Source of the DNA: Sphingobium sp. CR2-8
Lineage (GTDB): Bacteria > Pseudomonadota > Alphaproteobacteria > Sphingomonadales > Sphingomonadaceae
Reading direction: 5' to 3'
Assembly: GCF_035818615.1 (NCBI RefSeq)
Contig: NZ_JAYKZY010000001.1
Coordinates: 350,501 to 414,500, forward strand
Length of the DNA: 64,000 nt
The notes under the pieces were generated by a model. That model did not search any database. It was not told the origin of the DNA and saw nothing but the letters and a program-made list of their open reading frames with translations. A program made the translations under genes and the position numbers. How positions within the stretch are numbered: position 1 is the stretch's first letter; every line of letters begins with the position of its first letter. Of this stretch, positions 21,218 to 29,947 are shown one piece after another.

Positions 21218-22498
21218 TCAGCCCAGACCCGCTTCCAGTTCCTCCAGCGACTTGCCCTCGTTGCGCGGTGCGCCCCAATAGCCGATGATGCCGCTCACCA
21301 CCAGGAAGCCGGTCAATATCCAGGCCAGATTGGTGAAGCCGGCCGCCGTCAGGATCGGCACGAAGAAGCTCCAGATGCCCAGCAATATGCGCACGACGGC
21401 GAACATCACCCCCTGCGCCGTGCTGCGCAACAGGGTCGGGAACATCTCCGAACTCCACAACTGGAAAAAGCATTGCGCGCCGAAGCCCTGGCCGAACGCC
21501 ATCAGCACGACATGCGTGATCGCCACCGGCAGTGTCAGCGGGAAAAGGGCCAGCAGCGACATGCCTATGACCTGAATGATCGCGGACACCAGGAACATCG
21601 TCCGCTGGTTCACCCGATCGGACCAGCGCATGAAGATCAGCCAGATCGACGCCATGCCGATCAGGAAGCTGCCGGCCTGGATCGCGACCGACATGGCCTG
21701 GGTCTGGTTGCCCACGGTGCGCAGGATATAGGGAAAGAAGAAACCGTTGGTGCCCGCCCACAGGTTCCAGAACACATACATGCCCGCCAGGAACCCCATG
21801 GACCGGATATGTTGGCGGGTGAACAGGTCGCGCAGCCCGACCTTGGGCTGGCCCGACGCCTTGTCGCTCGCCTGCGCATCCAGCCAGCGCTGCGATTCCT
21901 GCATCCTGGATCGCAGGAAAGTGAGCGCCACCGCCAATATCGCCAGATGAGCAAAGACGATCCGCGCGCCCAGCAAGCCCAGCGGCGACAGCGCCAGGAA
22001 CATCAGCAGCACCACGACCGGTCCCAGATACCAGAGCACCTGTGCCACGCCGCTATGCTTGCCCCGCGCGCCCTTGGGCGCCATTTCCGCGATCAGCGAC
22101 CAGGACGCGGGAATATCCGCACCCACCGCCAGACCCACCAGGAAGAAGCCTACCACGATCATCCAGGCATTCATGGCGAAAATCAGCCACAACATACCGA
22201 ACGCGTAGAACAGCATGTCATATTGGTAGATCTTCTTGCGCCCGAACATGTCGCACAGCCGTCCGCCGATGAACGCGCCGACCCCCGCCGAAATGGCATT
22301 GGGGCCAAAGGCGCCGATCATCCCGACCAGATCGTTGCTCAGCCTGTAGGTTTCGACCCACAGCGCCAGCGCGGCCGATCCCGCGACGATCGATCCCGCG
22401 TCGATATAGTTGGCGAGGCCCGCCAATATGCTATTCTTCCACGCGTCATCCGGCTGCATATCGGCCGGATGGGCATCGATGGCGGTCGTCACGGACAT
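21218..22498 (-). CDS. MFS transporter, sugar-porter-like
   Basis: 426 residues with twelve hydrophobic segments. The loop between helices 2 and 3 reads GGRLCDMFGRKKIYQ, the sugar-porter signature, and a second copy, IWLIFMRWSDRVNQR, is in the second half. It imports a sugar or polyol by proton symport at the inner membrane. It is divergent from the DUF5060/DUF4038 glycosidase and shares with it the AT-rich motif region at 22.55 kb, so it likely takes up the monosaccharide released by that enzyme. It is the left border of the glycan locus. Sugar identity not readable. Confidence 0.88.
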   Translation of the reverse strand: MSVTTAIDAHPADMQPDDAWKNSILAGLANYIDAGSIVAGSAALALWVETYRLSNDLVGMIGAFGPNAISAGVGAFIGGRLCDMFGRKKIYQYDMLFYAFGMLWLIFAMNAWMIVVGFFLVGLAVGADIPASWSLIAEMAPKGARGKHSGVAQVLWYLGPVVVLLMFLALSPLGLLGARIVFAHLAILAVALTFLRSRMQESQRWLDAQASDKASGQPKVGLRDLFTRQHIRSMGFLAGMYVFWNLWAGTNGFFFPYILRTVGNQTQAMSVAIQAGSFLIGMASIWLIFMRWSDRVNQRTMFLVSAIIQVIGMSLLALFPLTLPVAITHVVLMAFGQGFGAQCFFQLWSSEMFPTLLRSTAQGVMFAVVRILLGIWSFFVPILTAAGFTNLAWILTGFLVVSGIIGYWGAPRNEGKSLEELEAGLG

Positions 22499-22555
22499 GG
22501 CTCTCCTCCCCCACTGTCGAACCTTGTCGGTCCGCTATTTATATGACATCATTGC

Positions 22556-22574
22556 TCATATAATAATATTAAAT
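22556..22574. promoter_or_regulatory. AT-rich operator candidate E (TCATATAATAATATTAAAT)
   Basis: Lies between the divergent MFS and glycosidase genes. It resembles the AT-rich motif found before five other genes or gene pairs of the locus (26983, 27226, 35089, 45512, 57225), sharing TCATAT-A-TATTA elements. Confidence 0.4.
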
Positions 22575-22642
22575 GGCAGGCCAGCACTGAATCGGACCAA
22601 AAGGCCTTTTAAGCGCACGAAAATATGGAGAGGAGAGGTGGG

Positions 22643-24223
22643 TTGACGGTATCGCGGCGGAACATTCTGACAGGATCGATGGGTTTGGGCGCGGCGGCGA
22701 TGGCTGCGCCGTTGCAGGCGCGGGCGGATAGTCCGGCGCAGGCAGAACGGTGGGGCGTGTTCGAACTGCGCTTCGACGGCCCACGTGACGGCAATCCCTT
22801 CGACGATGTGACCTTGTCGGTCGCTTTCTCGTGCGATGGCAAGACCGTCCGGGTGCCGGGCTTCTACGATGGCGATGGCGTCTATCGCGTCCGCTTCAGC
22901 CCGCCCGATATCGGCCGCTGGCAGTGGACCAGCCAGAGCAGCGCGGCGGCGATGAACGGCAAGACCGGCAGTTTCGCCTGCACCCCGCCGTCCCAGGGCA
23001 ATCATGGTCCCGTCCGCGTCGCAGGCGGTTATCATTTCGCTTATGCGGACGGCACGCCCTTCCGCCAGGTCGGCACGACATCCTATAGCTGGGCGCTGCA
23101 AAGCGAGGCGAAATGCGCGCAGACGCTGGCGACGCTCGAGCGCGCGCCCTTCAACAAGATACGGATGCTGGTGACGCCCAACGTCGAATCGGTCGCGACC
23201 AACCCTTTCGCGCGCACCGGACCGGGCCTCAAGGACTGGGACGCCACGCGCCTGGACCCCGCCTATTTCCGCCGGTTCGAAGATCGCATCCGCAAGCTCT
23301 GCGACCTGGGCATAGAGGCGGACATCATCCTCTATCACCCCTATGATGAAAAGCGTGGCTATAACGACATGCGCCGCGCCGACGACGAACGCTATGTCCG
23401 TTATGTCGTCGCCCGCTTCAGCGCCTATCGCAATGTCTGGTGGTCGATGGCCAACGAATATGACGAGGTGAAGACCAAGACGATGGCCGACTGGGACTAT
23501 CTGCTGCAACTGGTGCAGGCGGAAGACCCGCATGACCGGCTGCGCTCCATCCATCAGATCACCATCTATTACGACAATCGCAAGCCATGGATCACCCATA
23601 GCAGCATCCAGAATGGCGCGGCCGTGCTGGACGATGTCCGCGCCCAACTGCATCGCAGCTTCGGCCTGAAACCCGTGATCTTCGATGAGGTCTGCTATGA
23701 GGGCAATTCGAAGCTGCGCTGGGGCAATCTGACCGGCGAACAGATGGTCGAACGTTTCTGGTGGGGCCTGATCGGCGGCACCTATGTCGGCCATAGCGAA
23801 ACATTCGATCCCAACCAGAATGCCGACCATTCATGGCTGGGGCAGGGCGGCAAGCTGACCGGGACCAGCCCGCCGCGCCTCGCCTTCCTGCGCAAGGTGA
23901 TGGAGGAAGGACCGACGCCGGGCATCGAGCCAATCCAGACCTGGTGGAATTATGCGATGGCGGGCAAGGAGTTCGAATATTATCTCCATTATTTCGGGTC
24001 GGACCAACCCACACAGTGGCCGGTCGTGCTGCCCGGCAAGAAGGGCCAGCCGATGAACGCCTATCGCCTCGACATCATCGACACCTGGAACATGACCGTC
24101 ACACCGGTCGACGGCGTGTTTCGCATGCAGCAGCGCGGCGACTATGATTTCTACGATCCCGCCCGGCCCAGCGTGACCTTGCCGGGGAAACCGTGGATCG
24201 CGGTGCGACTGGTGAAAGTCTGA
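22643..24223 (+). CDS. Exported glycoside hydrolase, DUF5060-DUF4038-DUF5605 architecture
   Basis: About 526 residues from TTG 22643 (GGAGAGG upstream); ATG 22625 lies within the ribosome-binding site. A twin-arginine signal, VSRRNILTGSMGLGAAAMA, ends near ARA, so it is exported folded. Residues 40-110 form a DUF5060 beta-sandwich (WGVFELRFDGPRDGNPFDD), then a DUF4038-type TIM barrel with clan GH-A glutamates in WWSMANEYDE (acid/base) and PVIFDEVCYEG (nucleophile), then a C-terminal DUF5605-like beta domain. DUF4038 relatives include GH140 apiosidases, but this architecture is not characterised, so substrate is open. The adjacent MFS carrier probably imports the product. Confidence 0.8.
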   Translation: MTVSRRNILTGSMGLGAAAMAAPLQARADSPAQAERWGVFELRFDGPRDGNPFDDVTLSVAFSCDGKTVRVPGFYDGDGVYRVRFSPPDIGRWQWTSQSSAAAMNGKTGSFACTPPSQGNHGPVRVAGGYHFAYADGTPFRQVGTTSYSWALQSEAKCAQTLATLERAPFNKIRMLVTPNVESVATNPFARTGPGLKDWDATRLDPAYFRRFEDRIRKLCDLGIEADIILYHPYDEKRGYNDMRRADDERYVRYVVARFSAYRNVWWSMANEYDEVKTKTMADWDYLLQLVQAEDPHDRLRSIHQITIYYDNRKPWITHSSIQNGAAVLDDVRAQLHRSFGLKPVIFDEVCYEGNSKLRWGNLTGEQMVERFWWGLIGGTYVGHSETFDPNQNADHSWLGQGGKLTGTSPPRLAFLRKVMEEGPTPGIEPIQTWWNYAMAGKEFEYYLHYFGSDQPTQWPVVLPGKKGQPMNAYRLDIIDTWNMTVTPVDGVFRMQQRGDYDFYDPARPSVTLPGKPWIAVRLVKV

Positions 24224-24284
24224 CAGGATAGAAAGCCCGGTGTCGTCGTCCCGCAGATGGTGCGGGGCATGAGGGCGACCTGTT

Positions 24285-24302
24285 CCCCGGCAAAGGCCGG
24301 GG
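24285..24302. repeat. Short palindromic repeat (CCCCGGC-AAAG-GCCGGGG)
   Basis: A 7-base perfect stem with a 4-base loop followed by TCCAG, in the gap between the convergent glycosidase and gntR genes. It has the layout of the common intergenic repeat of proteobacteria that reads (G)NNCCCGCAAAGGCGGGNNTCCAG, and is like the repeats at 42221 and 47631. It may also end transcription from both sides. Confidence 0.6.
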
Positions 24303-24371
24303 TCCAGTCCCCCAATCTCGACTGGCCCATTAGCCGTCGCCGCTGAACAGCAACCGGTCGGTTATTATCCG

Positions 24372-25121
24372 TCAATCCCGCTGCGTACGCGACAGGCTGC
24401 GCGATATCTTGATCGCGCCGAAATCGATGATCTCCGCCATCAAGCGGCCCGCTTCCTCGGCCGCGCCCGCTTCGATTGCGTCCACCACCCGCTCATGACG
24501 CAGCACGGTTTCCTCGTGCATATCGTCCTCCTCCAGCGGCAGCATCAGGAAGGACGCAACCAGCGCCACTTCTGTGACCGTGGAAAAGGCGTTGAGCAGA
24601 AAATTGCCCGACGACGCCCCGATCGCCTGGTGAAACGCCAGGTCCGCCTCGGCAAATTTCTGGCGCGATCCGACAGCGGCGCGCATGCCGGCAACGGCCG
24701 CACGCAATAATGCGATATCGTCGGGCGTGGCGCGATGCGCCGCCAATTCCGCCGCGCGCGACTCCACCGCTACACGGGCTTCGGCGATGCCCCGGCGGAA
24801 ATCGCTGTCCATGCCCAGGCTGACGCGCCAGGCCAGCACGTCCGCGTCGAAGAAATTCCAGTAATGCTGGTCCCGCACGCTGGTGCCGACGCGCGTCTTG
24901 GACACGATCATGCCTTTGGCGGTCAGCGTCTTGAACACTTCGCGCAACACCGTCCGGGAAATGCCAAACCGGTCTATGATTTCCTGTTCGGCGGGCATCT
25001 TGCTGCCGGGCGGATAGGTCCCCGCCAATATCTCCGCACCCAACACCTTGGCGATCTGATCATGGGTCGACGATGTCGGTTTCAGATAGGCTTCGAAGCC
25101 GGATGTCTGCTGCTTTGCCAA
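24372..25121 (-). CDS. GntR-family regulator, FadR/FCD type
   Basis: 249 residues from TTG 25121 (AAGGA upstream); ATG 25145 adds 8 residues without a ribosome-binding site. The N-terminal winged helix reads AEILAGTYPPGSKMPAEQEIIDRFGISRTVLREVFKTLTAKGMI, the GntR hallmark. The C-terminal all-helical FCD domain has the metal/ligand residues in EARVAVESRAAELA, DLAFHQAIGASSGN and HERVVDAIEAGAAEEAGRLM. FCD regulators bind sugar acids or short carboxylates and repress uronate, lactate or glycolate genes. It is the only dedicated regulator inside the glycan locus and is the best candidate to bind the recurring AT-rich motif. It lies just downstream of the D-lactate dehydrogenase. Confidence 0.9.
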   Translation of the reverse strand: MAKQQTSGFEAYLKPTSSTHDQIAKVLGAEILAGTYPPGSKMPAEQEIIDRFGISRTVLREVFKTLTAKGMIVSKTRVGTSVRDQHYWNFFDADVLAWRVSLGMDSDFRRGIAEARVAVESRAAELAAHRATPDDIALLRAAVAGMRAAVGSRQKFAEADLAFHQAIGASSGNFLLNAFSTVTEVALVASFLMLPLEEDDMHEETVLRHERVVDAIEAGAAEEAGRLMAEIIDFGAIKISRSLSRTQRD

Positions 25122-25199
25122 AAGATGTCCTTCAACCCCGATCATGGTCGCGCGATACGATCCACCCGCTGTTAGGCTATTCGCGCGTCTGAAACCAGA

Positions 25200-26966
25200 T
25201 CACAGACATGAACTTTCGGGTCCACTGTCATAATGGGAACCCATCGGCATCTGTCCGATACCCGGATTCATGCGGTTGGACGGATCAAGCGTGCGGTAGA
25301 AGTCCGCCAGCGCCGGTTTGGCCGGGTAGAGATGCCCGACATTATGTTCGGCCGGATATTCAGCGCCGCGATCGTCCAGTACGCGCAATAATTGCGCTTC
25401 GAAATCATGGACGTCCGTACCCTTGCGCACGACATAGTCCTGGTGGAAGACATGGCAGAAGAAATGGCCATAATAGAGTTTGGCGATCGCCGCCGCTTCG
25501 ATGGCGGGCGGCAATGTCTCGGTCCACACCCGGGCATTGCGGGGCAGGGCGATATCCAGCGCGACGATATCCTCCACCCTATCGCGATGCACCTCGCGAT
25601 AGCGCACCGCCGCGCCCGCGACGGCAAAGCGGTGCAGGAACGCCTTGTCCGCTTCCTCTGTTGAACATTCGAAATAATCGCCGTCCCGCCCGGCGAAACT
25701 GCCCTGCAGATAGGCGCGCATGGCGACCAGATCCTCCGCCGCCATGCGCAGCATCAGATGATGCGCATAGCGGTCGCGATAGGCCCGCATCCGCGCCGGC
25801 AGATGCTGCGGAAATAAACCGGCCAGGCGATTGAGCCAGCGATCGGTCAATCCGCGCCCGCCCAGCCCCAGCGCGTCGATCCAGCCATCCACCCGCGCCT
25901 TGGCCGCGAACAGCGCGGGCAGCCGGTCGGTCCCCAGCATGCGCACGGCCAGGAACAGATCCTTGCCATAGTCGGCGGCGATGTCGAACGCGGTACGATG
26001 CACATATTCCGCCGCGATCGGCAGGCCGCCAAAGTCGCGCAACATGTCGCGGCGCACCGTCGCCAGCAGATCGGCGTCATCGGTGCCGATGTAAAAGACG
26101 CCCGATCCGTCCTCCTTTGCAAAACTGTCCAGCCGCACGGCGAACAGCGCCAGCTTGCCCGCGCTGCCCGACGCTTCGTGCAGCTTGCGCGGATCGGCAT
26201 TGAAACGGGCAGGGGTGTCGGCATCTATGTCGCGCACATGGGTCGCATAATCATGGTCGGACGCCCGGCGACCGTCCTCGTGCATGACATCGGCGTCGGT
26301 AAAGGCGCCGCGATCCAGCCGGTTCAACATCGTTTCGGGATCATCGCCCAGCGCCACGCCCAGATGATTGACCAGCGACAGGCGGCCGTCCGCTTCCAGC
26401 CGGGCATAGAGCGCCAGTTCGGTATAGGCCGGTCCCCGCCGCACCAGCGATCCGCCGCTATTATTGCATATCCCGCCCATGACGCTTGCGCCCAGGCAGG
26501 ATGATCCGATCACGCTATGCGGTTCGCGCCCCAACGGTCGCAACCGCCGCTCCAGCGCATCCAGTGTCGCGCCGGGCAGGCAGATGACCTGTCTGCCACC
26601 GTCGATCAGGTGAATGGCCTTGATCCGCGTCGTGCTGATGATGACGACCGGCCGGTCATAGGCGTCGCCATGCGGCGTCGATCCGCCCGTCAGCCCGGTA
26701 TTGGCCGCCTGCATGATGATGGCCGCGCCGGCGTCGATGCAGGCTGCCAGCGCGTGCCATTGTTCGACCAGCGTGCCCGGCCGCACCACCGCCGCCACCT
26801 TCCCCGCTCCGAAACGATAGCCCAGACGGAAGCGCCGCGTTTGCCGATCGCGCGTCAGGACGTGCGAACCACCCACGATCCCTCGCAACCTGACCAGCAG
26901 TTCCGTCGGTTTCCCCGCCATCGCGCCGCTTTGCCCCTCCATCGGACGCATCCGATGCGTCTTCAC
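25200..26966 (-). CDS. dld: Quinone-dependent D-lactate dehydrogenase
   Basis: 588 residues (E. coli Dld has 571). It oxidises D-lactate to pyruvate and passes electrons to the quinone pool at the inner membrane. FAD-binding half: AAIIMQAANTGLTGGSTPHGD, GSSCLGASVMGGICNNSGGSLVRRGPAYTELALYA; the membrane-binding and cap part contains FECSTEEADKAFLHRF, GHFFCHVFHQDYVVRKG and AEHNVGHLYPAKPALADFYRTLDPSNRMNPGIG. Start is uncertain: GTG 26966, ATG 26951 or ATG 26942 all possible. Within this locus it may consume D-lactate made from L-fucose or L-rhamnose-type deoxy sugars, or a related 2-hydroxy acid; this is inference. Confidence 0.92.
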   Translation of the reverse strand: MKTHRMRPMEGQSGAMAGKPTELLVRLRGIVGGSHVLTRDRQTRRFRLGYRFGAGKVAAVVRPGTLVEQWHALAACIDAGAAIIMQAANTGLTGGSTPHGDAYDRPVVIISTTRIKAIHLIDGGRQVICLPGATLDALERRLRPLGREPHSVIGSSCLGASVMGGICNNSGGSLVRRGPAYTELALYARLEADGRLSLVNHLGVALGDDPETMLNRLDRGAFTDADVMHEDGRRASDHDYATHVRDIDADTPARFNADPRKLHEASGSAGKLALFAVRLDSFAKEDGSGVFYIGTDDADLLATVRRDMLRDFGGLPIAAEYVHRTAFDIAADYGKDLFLAVRMLGTDRLPALFAAKARVDGWIDALGLGGRGLTDRWLNRLAGLFPQHLPARMRAYRDRYAHHLMLRMAAEDLVAMRAYLQGSFAGRDGDYFECSTEEADKAFLHRFAVAGAAVRYREVHRDRVEDIVALDIALPRNARVWTETLPPAIEAAAIAKLYYGHFFCHVFHQDYVVRKGTDVHDFEAQLLRVLDDRGAEYPAEHNVGHLYPAKPALADFYRTLDPSNRMNPGIGQMPMGSHYDSGPESSCL

Positions 26967-26982
26967 CTGATATATCTAGGTC

Positions 26983-27000
26983 ATATCATATTACTAATTA
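26983..27000. promoter_or_regulatory. AT-rich operator candidate A (ATATCATATTACTAATTA)
   Basis: Matches the site at 45512-45529 in 16 of 18 positions although the two are 18 kb apart and lie before unrelated genes (dld and the GH127/GH42 pair). The strongest pair in the set of six motifs. Confidence 0.6.
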
Positions 27001-27225
27001 TAGAAAAGAAAAGAGGCACAGTGGGAAGGGATCACTTTTCCGCCATCATCTGGGCGGCGCGCGCCTGCCTGATGGCGCAAGCCAGGCTATGCCGCTTAGC
27101 CGTCTTGGAACTCATGCGCGAAAATGACTCCGAAATAGCATCCAGCGTCCTGCGGCGGCATCCGACATGATGTGAAGCCACTGCCCATGTCCTCGACACA
27201 TTACTCCAACAAATCGCTTGAACTC

Positions 27226-27242
27226 ATATTATAGTATTATAT
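27226..27242. promoter_or_regulatory. AT-rich operator candidate D (ATATTATAGTATTATAT)
   Basis: A nearly symmetric AT-rich 17-mer preceded by TC, 35 bases before the start of the TonB receptor. It resembles the other motifs of the locus but could also be read as the -10 region. Confidence 0.4.
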
Positions 27243-27276
27243 AACGATAGACATATAAGGTTCAGTAGGAGGGGTT

Positions 27277-29865
27277 ATGCGTTTGATTCGCCATATTCTT
27301 GCAGGCGTAACGGTTTGCGGCGTCATCGGCTTCGTGCCAAACATGGCCTATGCTCAGGATTCGGTGGGTGGCGATGCTGCCGACATCGTCGTCACCGGCA
27401 TCCGCGCCAGCCTTCAGTCCGCGCAGAATATCAAGCGTAACTCAGACAAGATCGTCGATTCCATCGTCGCCGAAGACATCGGTAAATTGCCCGACATCAA
27501 TGTGGCCGAAGCCTTGCAGCGCGTATCGGGCATTCAGGTGAGCCGCGACCGCGGCGAAGGCGGCGGCGTCGCCATTCGCGGCCTGTCGCAGGTGCTGACA
27601 ACCATGAACGGTCGTGAAATCTTCACGGCCGGTGGCGGTCGCTCTTTCAACCTTCAGGACGTGCCTTCGGAACTGCTCTCCGGCATAGACGTCTACAAGA
27701 CGCCGTCGGCCGACCTCATCGAAGGCGGCATCGGCGGTGTCATCGACCTGCGCACCCGCAAGCCGCTCGACAAGAAGGGCTTCGTTTTCAGCGCCAGCGC
27801 CCGCGCCCGCTACTCCGATCTGGCCGACGACGTGAAGCCGATGGCCTCGGTCCTCGTCAGCAATAGCTGGGACACGGACGCTGGCGAATTCGGTATATTG
27901 GTCAGCGCCGCCTATCAGGAACGCGCCTTCGCGACCGACATCGCCACCGTGGGCGCCCCCAACGGCCGCACCGACATCATCGCCGGACAGCGGGTCAACG
28001 CGCCCAACGGTTCCAACCAGCCTGCCATCAAGGGCGTGCGTCGCAGGATCGGCATCGACGCCATCGTGCAGTGGAAGCCGTCGCCGGAATGGGAAATCTA
28101 CGGCCAGGTCGGCTATCAGGATTTCAATTCGATCCAGGAGCAATATGGGCTGAATATCCCGACCAATGGTCGAGCGGCCGTGCCGGGCAGCGCAACCCTG
28201 TTCACGGGCACCACGGATATCCAATCGGTTACCTACAATAATGTCGCTTTCAACACGCTGGGTGTGGCGCGCGATACCTATGACGAGAATTTCCAATATT
28301 CCGGCGGCGTGACCTATCAGACCGACGGCATGCGCCTCAACGTCGATGCCAGCTATTCGACGTCCACCAACACGCTCTATTATTCCGAACTCGATCTCGC
28401 CGGCATTGCGCCGCGCGCGCAGCAGAATGTCAGCACGTCGGTGCCGACGATGCTGTTGAGCGGCATCGATCTCAACAATATCGCCAGCTACACAGTGGGC
28501 GCGCTGACCCGGAACGAAAATCACTTCAAAGGCGACATGTGGGCGATCAAGGCCGACTCGTCCTTCGACATCGAAAGCCCGTTCCTGAAGTCGCTGAACT
28601 TCGGCCTGCGCTGGGCCAAGCGCGGCATGGACTTCTCGCCCGTCCGCTTCTTCCAGACGCCCGGCACCGCGACCGCTCGCCTGAGCGCCGTGCCCTTCGC
28701 CGACCTGTATATGCCCAATCCGCTCAACGGCATGTTCAATGGCTCGACGAACATCAACCAGAATTTCCTGGTCGCCAACCCCGATCCCCTGCGCTCGATC
28801 GACAATTTCAACGCCATTCGCCAGCGTCTGGGCATCACGACCCCTGTGACCGTCAGCCAGCCTGGCATTTACAGCATCGATGAAACCACCCTCGCGGGCT
28901 ACGCCATGGCAAAATATGGCTTCGACATGGGCAATATCCCCGTCGACGGCAATATCGGCCTGCGTGTCATTCGCACCGGTCTCAATGTGACTGGCAACCG
29001 GCTGGACGCGGGTCAGACCGTGCCGACCCCCATCAACCAGGACAGCAATTATCTGAGCGTTCTGCCCAGCGCGAACATCCGGTTCAAGCTGAGCGACGAA
29101 ATTCAACTGCGCCTCTCTGCGTCTCAGGTTCTCACGCGGCCGGGCTTCGGCCAGCTGGCGCCGACGCTGACCTTGGTCCCGGCCCAGAATACCGGTTCTT
29201 CAGGCAACCCGGACCTGCGCCCGTTGAAGGCGGATCAGCTGGACGCGAGCCTGGAATATTATTTCTCGCCCACCGGTTCGCTCTATCTAGCCGGTTTCTA
29301 TCGCAGCGTGCAGAACTTCATCCTCACCGGCACGGTCCTGCGCAATATCGACGGCATCGAATATAGCATCTCCGCGCCAACCAACAGCAACCAGGGCAAG
29401 ATCAAGGGCGTCGAAGTGGGCGGCCAGACCTTTTTCGACTTCCTGCCGGGTCTGCTCAGCGGTTTCGGCGTCCAGGCCAACTATACGTTCGTGGACAGCT
29501 CGACCGGCACATCGATCGTGGGGCTGACCACGCCGCTGACCGACCTGTCGAAGCATAGCTACAATGCCAGCCTGATCTATGAAAAGGGTCCGCTCTCGGC
29601 CCGTCTCGCCTATAATTGGCGCGACAAGTTCCTGACCGGCCTGTTCACCAACAATGTCGTTACCGGCCTGCCGGTCTATCGCAAGGCCTATGGCTGGCTC
29701 GACGCGTCGATCAATCTGGACGTGACGAAGAATGTCACCCTGTCGCTGGAAGGCAGCAACCTTACCCGCACCAAGGCGCACACCTATTATGGCCGCGAAA
29801 CGCTGGTCGGCAACCTGGATCAGGACGATATCCAGGTGCTTGGCGGCGTTCGCGTCACCTTCTGA
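27277..29865 (+). CDS. TonB-dependent receptor, carbohydrate type
   Basis: 862 residues with a signal peptide ending at NMAYAQD. The plug starts with DIVVTGIRASLQSAQNIKRNSDKIVDSI and continues AEDIGKLPDINVAEALQRVSGIQ, the exact style of the large sphingomonad/Caulobacter receptors for oligosaccharides. GGIGGVIDLRTRKPLD closes the plug; the barrel ends with DIQVLGGVRVTF. Start has AGGAGGGG 3 bases upstream. A strong terminator follows it. It should import the oligosaccharides cut by the exported glycosidases of this locus. It stands alone between divergent dld and the SGNH hydrolase. Confidence 0.94.
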   Translation: MRLIRHILAGVTVCGVIGFVPNMAYAQDSVGGDAADIVVTGIRASLQSAQNIKRNSDKIVDSIVAEDIGKLPDINVAEALQRVSGIQVSRDRGEGGGVAIRGLSQVLTTMNGREIFTAGGGRSFNLQDVPSELLSGIDVYKTPSADLIEGGIGGVIDLRTRKPLDKKGFVFSASARARYSDLADDVKPMASVLVSNSWDTDAGEFGILVSAAYQERAFATDIATVGAPNGRTDIIAGQRVNAPNGSNQPAIKGVRRRIGIDAIVQWKPSPEWEIYGQVGYQDFNSIQEQYGLNIPTNGRAAVPGSATLFTGTTDIQSVTYNNVAFNTLGVARDTYDENFQYSGGVTYQTDGMRLNVDASYSTSTNTLYYSELDLAGIAPRAQQNVSTSVPTMLLSGIDLNNIASYTVGALTRNENHFKGDMWAIKADSSFDIESPFLKSLNFGLRWAKRGMDFSPVRFFQTPGTATARLSAVPFADLYMPNPLNGMFNGSTNINQNFLVANPDPLRSIDNFNAIRQRLGITTPVTVSQPGIYSIDETTLAGYAMAKYGFDMGNIPVDGNIGLRVIRTGLNVTGNRLDAGQTVPTPINQDSNYLSVLPSANIRFKLSDEIQLRLSASQVLTRPGFGQLAPTLTLVPAQNTGSSGNPDLRPLKADQLDASLEYYFSPTGSLYLAGFYRSVQNFILTGTVLRNIDGIEYSISAPTNSNQGKIKGVEVGGQTFFDFLPGLLSGFGVQANYTFVDSSTGTSIVGLTTPLTDLSKHSYNASLIYEKGPLSARLAYNWRDKFLTGLFTNNVVTGLPVYRKAYGWLDASINLDVTKNVTLSLEGSNLTRTKAHTYYGRETLVGNLDQDDIQVLGGVRVTF

Positions 29866-29880
29866 TCCGTTCCTCCCCCT

Positions 29881-29906
29881 GTCCCCGCGGCTGCACCCGC
29901 GGGGAC
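29881..29906 (+). terminator. Intrinsic terminator after the TonB receptor
   Basis: GTCCCCGCGG (29881-29890) pairs perfectly over 10 bases with CCGCGGGGAC (29897-29906), 6-base loop, then ATTTTTA. It sits 16 bases after the stop codon, so most transcripts of the highly expressed receptor should end before the SGNH gene. Confidence 0.85.
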
Positions 29907-29947
29907 ATTTTTATGGTTGTTTGCGCTGCCGACCTTGGAGGTGGATC

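Larger units (their letters stand above)
26967..27276. other. Divergent control region between dld and the TonB receptor
   Basis: 310 bases with two AT-rich motif copies, at 26983-27000 next to dld and 27226-27242 next to the receptor, each in the place of a promoter. The 220 bases between them are GC-rich, contain no start with a ribosome-binding site, and show no family-like protein on either strand. Confidence 0.5.

Noticed and set aside
27004..27170. Small gene between dld and the TonB receptor
   Set aside because: Frames run in from the dld antisense strand and have no start signal or recognisable sequence.
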